NCBI RefSeq assembly: GCF_016792905.1
Contig: NZ_JAEULP010000054.1
Location: 1 to 53,823, forward strand
Direction: 5' to 3'
DNA: 53,823 nt
Source of the DNA: Tabrizicola sp.
Lineage (GTDB): Bacteria; Pseudomonadota; Alphaproteobacteria; Rhodobacterales; Rhodobacteraceae
Each line of letters begins with the position of its first letter. Position 1 is the first letter of the stretch. This document shows positions 51,882 to 53,823 of the stretch, piece by piece. The notes below the pieces were generated by a model, which ran no database searches, was not told the DNA's origin, and was given only the letters and a program-made list of their open reading frames with translations. A program made the translations under genes and the position numbers.

Positions 51882-52820
51882 TCAGGTGGTCTTCTTGAAC
51901 ATGGCAGTGATCAGGCCCACCGGCCCGGTCTCCCACCAATGGCGATGCCCGCGGTCCCGGCCCGACCGGCCAAGCCCTTGGGTGATCCTGTCCAGCACGA
52001 TGGCCAGCATCACGATGCCCAGGCCGCCGACGATGGCCTTGCCCGCATCCAGCCGCCCCATCGCCCGCAGCACTTCGTTCCCCAGCCCCTTGACCGAGAT
52101 CATCGAGGCGATGACCACCATCGACAGGGACAGCATGATCGTCTGGTTCAGCCCGGCAAGGATCGTCGGCGTCGCCAGCGGCAGCTCGACCTTGCGCAGG
52201 ATCTGCCCCGGGCTGGCGCCGAACGCCCGCGCCGCCTCGACCACCGACGGGTTCACCCCCCGGATGCCCAGCGAGGTCAGCCGCACCAGCGGCGGCAGGG
52301 CGAAGATGATCGTCACGATCACGCCCGAGACATTGCCGATCCCGATCATCATCACCACCGGCACCAGGTAGACGAAGGCCGGGATGGTTTGCATCGTGTC
52401 CAGCACCGGACGGATGAAGCCCTCGAACCGGTCACTCTTGCCCGCCAGGATCCCCAGCGGCAGGCCGATGACCACGCAGAGGATGACCGATGCCGCCACA
52501 ATCGCCAGCGTCGTCATCGCCAGCCCCCAGGCCTCGGGTGCCAACAGCCCCAGGATCACCAGGCAGGCCCCGACAACGATGGCCCCGCGCCGCCCCGCCG
52601 CCTGCCAGGCGATCAGCACCAGTGCCACCAGCATCACCACCGGCGGCGTCGCCTGCAGCGCGCTCTCGATGCCGACGATCACCGTCTCGAAGAACTGCTT
52701 GATCGGCTGGATCATCTCGCGGTGCGAGATCGCCCAATGCTTGATCCCGTCGGCCCAGGTCGCGATCCCGAGGTCGACCGAGGCGAAGGGGTTCAGCCAG
52801 TTGAAACCTTCGTCTGCCAT
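51882..52820 (-). CDS. proW: Glycine betaine/proline betaine ABC transporter permease
   Basis: Inner-membrane subunit, 312 aa. The N-terminal extension (FNWLNPFASVDLGIATWAD) precedes helices and is typical of ProW. Membrane segments start around residue 60. The conserved MQTIPAFVYLVPVVMMIGIGNV and the coupling loop NPSVVEAARAFGASPGQILRKVELPLA are present. Its ATG overlaps the proV stop by bases shared in ATGA, so expression is coupled. Confidence 0.93.
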   Translation of the reverse strand: MADEGFNWLNPFASVDLGIATWADGIKHWAISHREMIQPIKQFFETVIVGIESALQATPPVVMLVALVLIAWQAAGRRGAIVVGACLVILGLLAPEAWGLAMTTLAIVAASVILCVVIGLPLGILAGKSDRFEGFIRPVLDTMQTIPAFVYLVPVVMMIGIGNVSGVIVTIIFALPPLVRLTSLGIRGVNPSVVEAARAFGASPGQILRKVELPLATPTILAGLNQTIMLSLSMVVIASMISVKGLGNEVLRAMGRLDAGKAIVGGLGIVMLAIVLDRITQGLGRSGRDRGHRHWWETGPVGLITAMFKKTT

Positions 52821-53823
52821 CAGGCTGCCCTCTCTTCGTCGCGTCCCTGGATGCCGCGCAGAAGCGCGCGCTTCGTCACCACCCCGACCGGCTGGCCCTC
52901 CGCCGCGATCAGGATCGGGTGGTCGGTGCCAACCGCGAGGTCCACCAGTTCGTTCAGGTTCATTTCCGGCCTGCCCATCGGCCAGCCGCCGGTATCCTGC
53001 GGCCCCTGCGCCTGCACATAGGCACCGAAGGGCTGCATGATCCGCGCTGCCGTCACCAGGTCCAGCTTGGAAATCCCGGCCACGAAGTCGGCCACATAGT
53101 CGTCGGCGGGCTTGGTGACGATCTCTTCCGGCGTGCCGATCTGCACCAGGACGCCATCTTTCATGATGGCAATCCGGTCGCCGATGCGGATCGCCTCGTC
53201 CAGGTCATGCGTGATGAAGACGGTCGTCTTGTGCAGCTCTGCCGACAGATCCATGAACGTGCCCTGCAACTGCCGCCGGATCAGCGGGTCCAATGCGCTG
53301 AAGGGCTCGTCCATCAGCAGGATCGTCGGGTCCGCCGCCAGCGCCCGCGCCAGGCCGACCCGCTGCTGCATGCCCCCCGACAGCTCATCCGGGTATTTCC
53401 GGTCCCAGCCCGTCAGGTCCACCATGTCGATGGCCTTGGCCGCGACCTTGGCGCGTTCCGCCTCCGACACCCCCCGCACTTCCAGCGAGAACGCCACGTT
53501 GTCCCGCACCGTCCGGTGCGGCATCAGCGCCATCGACTGGAACACCATGCCGATCTTTTCGGCGCGCAAGCGGCGCAGCGCCTCGGCACCCATCGCGTTG
53601 ACGTTCTGGCCCTCGATATAGACCGTGCCCGAGGTCGGCTCGATCAGCCGGTTGATATGACGGATCAGGGTGGATTTGCCCGACCCCGACAATCCCATGA
53701 TGCAGAAGATCTCGCCCCGGCCCACGCTGAAGCTTGCGTCCTGCACGCCAACGACACAGTCGAACTCCTCGCGGATCGCCTTTTTCGACAGACCCTTGGC
53801 GCGCACGGCCTCCATCGCCTGCC
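52820..53823 (-). CDS. proV: Glycine betaine/proline betaine ABC transporter ATP-binding protein, 5' end beyond the window
   Basis: ATPase of the betaine importer, of which 331-333 residues are visible. Walker A is GLSGSGKSTLI, signature ELSGGMQQRVGLARAL, Walker B ILLMDEPFSALD, switch THDLDEA. The C-terminal CBS-type pair (about residues 245-325) includes VDLAVGTDHPILIAAEG and VGVVTKRALLRGI; in OpuA/ProV these sense ionic strength. An ATG occurs at 53815, but the frame stays open to the window edge. ProV proteins normally have about 20-25 residues before the KGLSKK-like segment, so the true start is probably outside. Confidence 0.93.
   Translation of the reverse strand, partial: QAMEAVRAKGLSKKAIREEFDCVVGVQDASFSVGRGEIFCIMGLSGSGKSTLIRHINRLIEPTSGTVYIEGQNVNAMGAEALRRLRAEKIGMVFQSMALMPHRTVRDNVAFSLEVRGVSEAERAKVAAKAIDMVDLTGWDRKYPDELSGGMQQRVGLARALAADPTILLMDEPFSALDPLIRRQLQGTFMDLSAELHKTTVFITHDLDEAIRIGDRIAIMKDGVLVQIGTPEEIVTKPADDYVADFVAGISKLDLVTAARIMQPFGAYVQAQGPQDTGGWPMGRPEMNLNELVDLAVGTDHPILIAAEGQPVGVVTKRALLRGIQGRDEERAA

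Noticed and set aside
53813-53815. ATG at 53815 as the true start of proV
   Set aside because: The frame stays open to the window edge and ProV proteins normally carry about 20-25 further residues before this segment.

Overview
The window looks like chromosomal (or chromid) DNA of an alphaproteobacterium of the order Rhodobacterales. The clues are a GC-rich sequence, an fnrL gene divergent from hemN with an FNR box between them, a membrane-anchored CycM-type cytochrome c, a yejABEF peptide importer, leuC/leuD, and a very high density of ABC importers with GATase1-AraC (GlxA-type) regulators. I saw no tRNA, rRNA or CRISPR array.

Left accessory part (1-18.8 kb). A small serine recombinase (156-836) is preceded by a 40-bp dyad. 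Then comes a creatinine module: creatinase and creatininase in convergent orientation, a divergent LysR regulator, a complete PotD/PotBC/PotA-type ABC importer, and a GlxA-type AraC regulator. Together these would import creatinine/creatine and convert them to sarcosine and urea; no sarcosine oxidase is in view. A second catabolic island (9.8-18.2 kb) has a LysR regulator divergent from a PfkB kinase, another polyamine-type ABC importer split around an RbsD pyranase and an AllA-like cupin, and a BtpA/SgcQ TIM-barrel protein at the end. This gene set suggests breakdown of a ribosylated or related sugar-linked compound not identifiable from sequence. A decayed IS6-type transposase (18.29-18.49 kb) closes this part.

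Central housekeeping part (18.8-42.3 kb). A macrodomain-like conserved protein is divergent from leuC. A GT4 glycosyltransferase lies between leuC and leuD. Then follow RidA, GDPD, a FemAB/GNAT-like protein, GST, pterin dehydratase, a HAD phosphatase, a CpdB-type nucleotidase without a visible signal peptide, NudC, an SRPBCC protein, prephenate dehydratase, cytochrome c, YejABEF, a second GT4 enzyme, HemN and FnrL.

Right accessory part (42.4-53.8 kb). A divergent ketopantoate-hydroxymethyltransferase homologue that appears to lack metal ligands, a LacI regulator, a membrane di-iron hydroxylase of the sterol-desaturase family, a MocE-type Rieske ferredoxin and a CUT2 sugar ABC importer form what looks like one regulon. 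A repeated motif (consensus TGATGCNNAATGNNNCA) stands before the first gene, before lacI and before the oxygenase. By analogy to the rhizopine mocBDEF genes I infer an uptake-plus-oxygenation pathway for a methylated or deoxy sugar/cyclitol. This is the strongest candidate for an undescribed system here. The window ends in a glycine-betaine/proline-betaine importer (proVWX, proV cut by the window edge), followed by a second GlxA-type regulator resembling GbdR.
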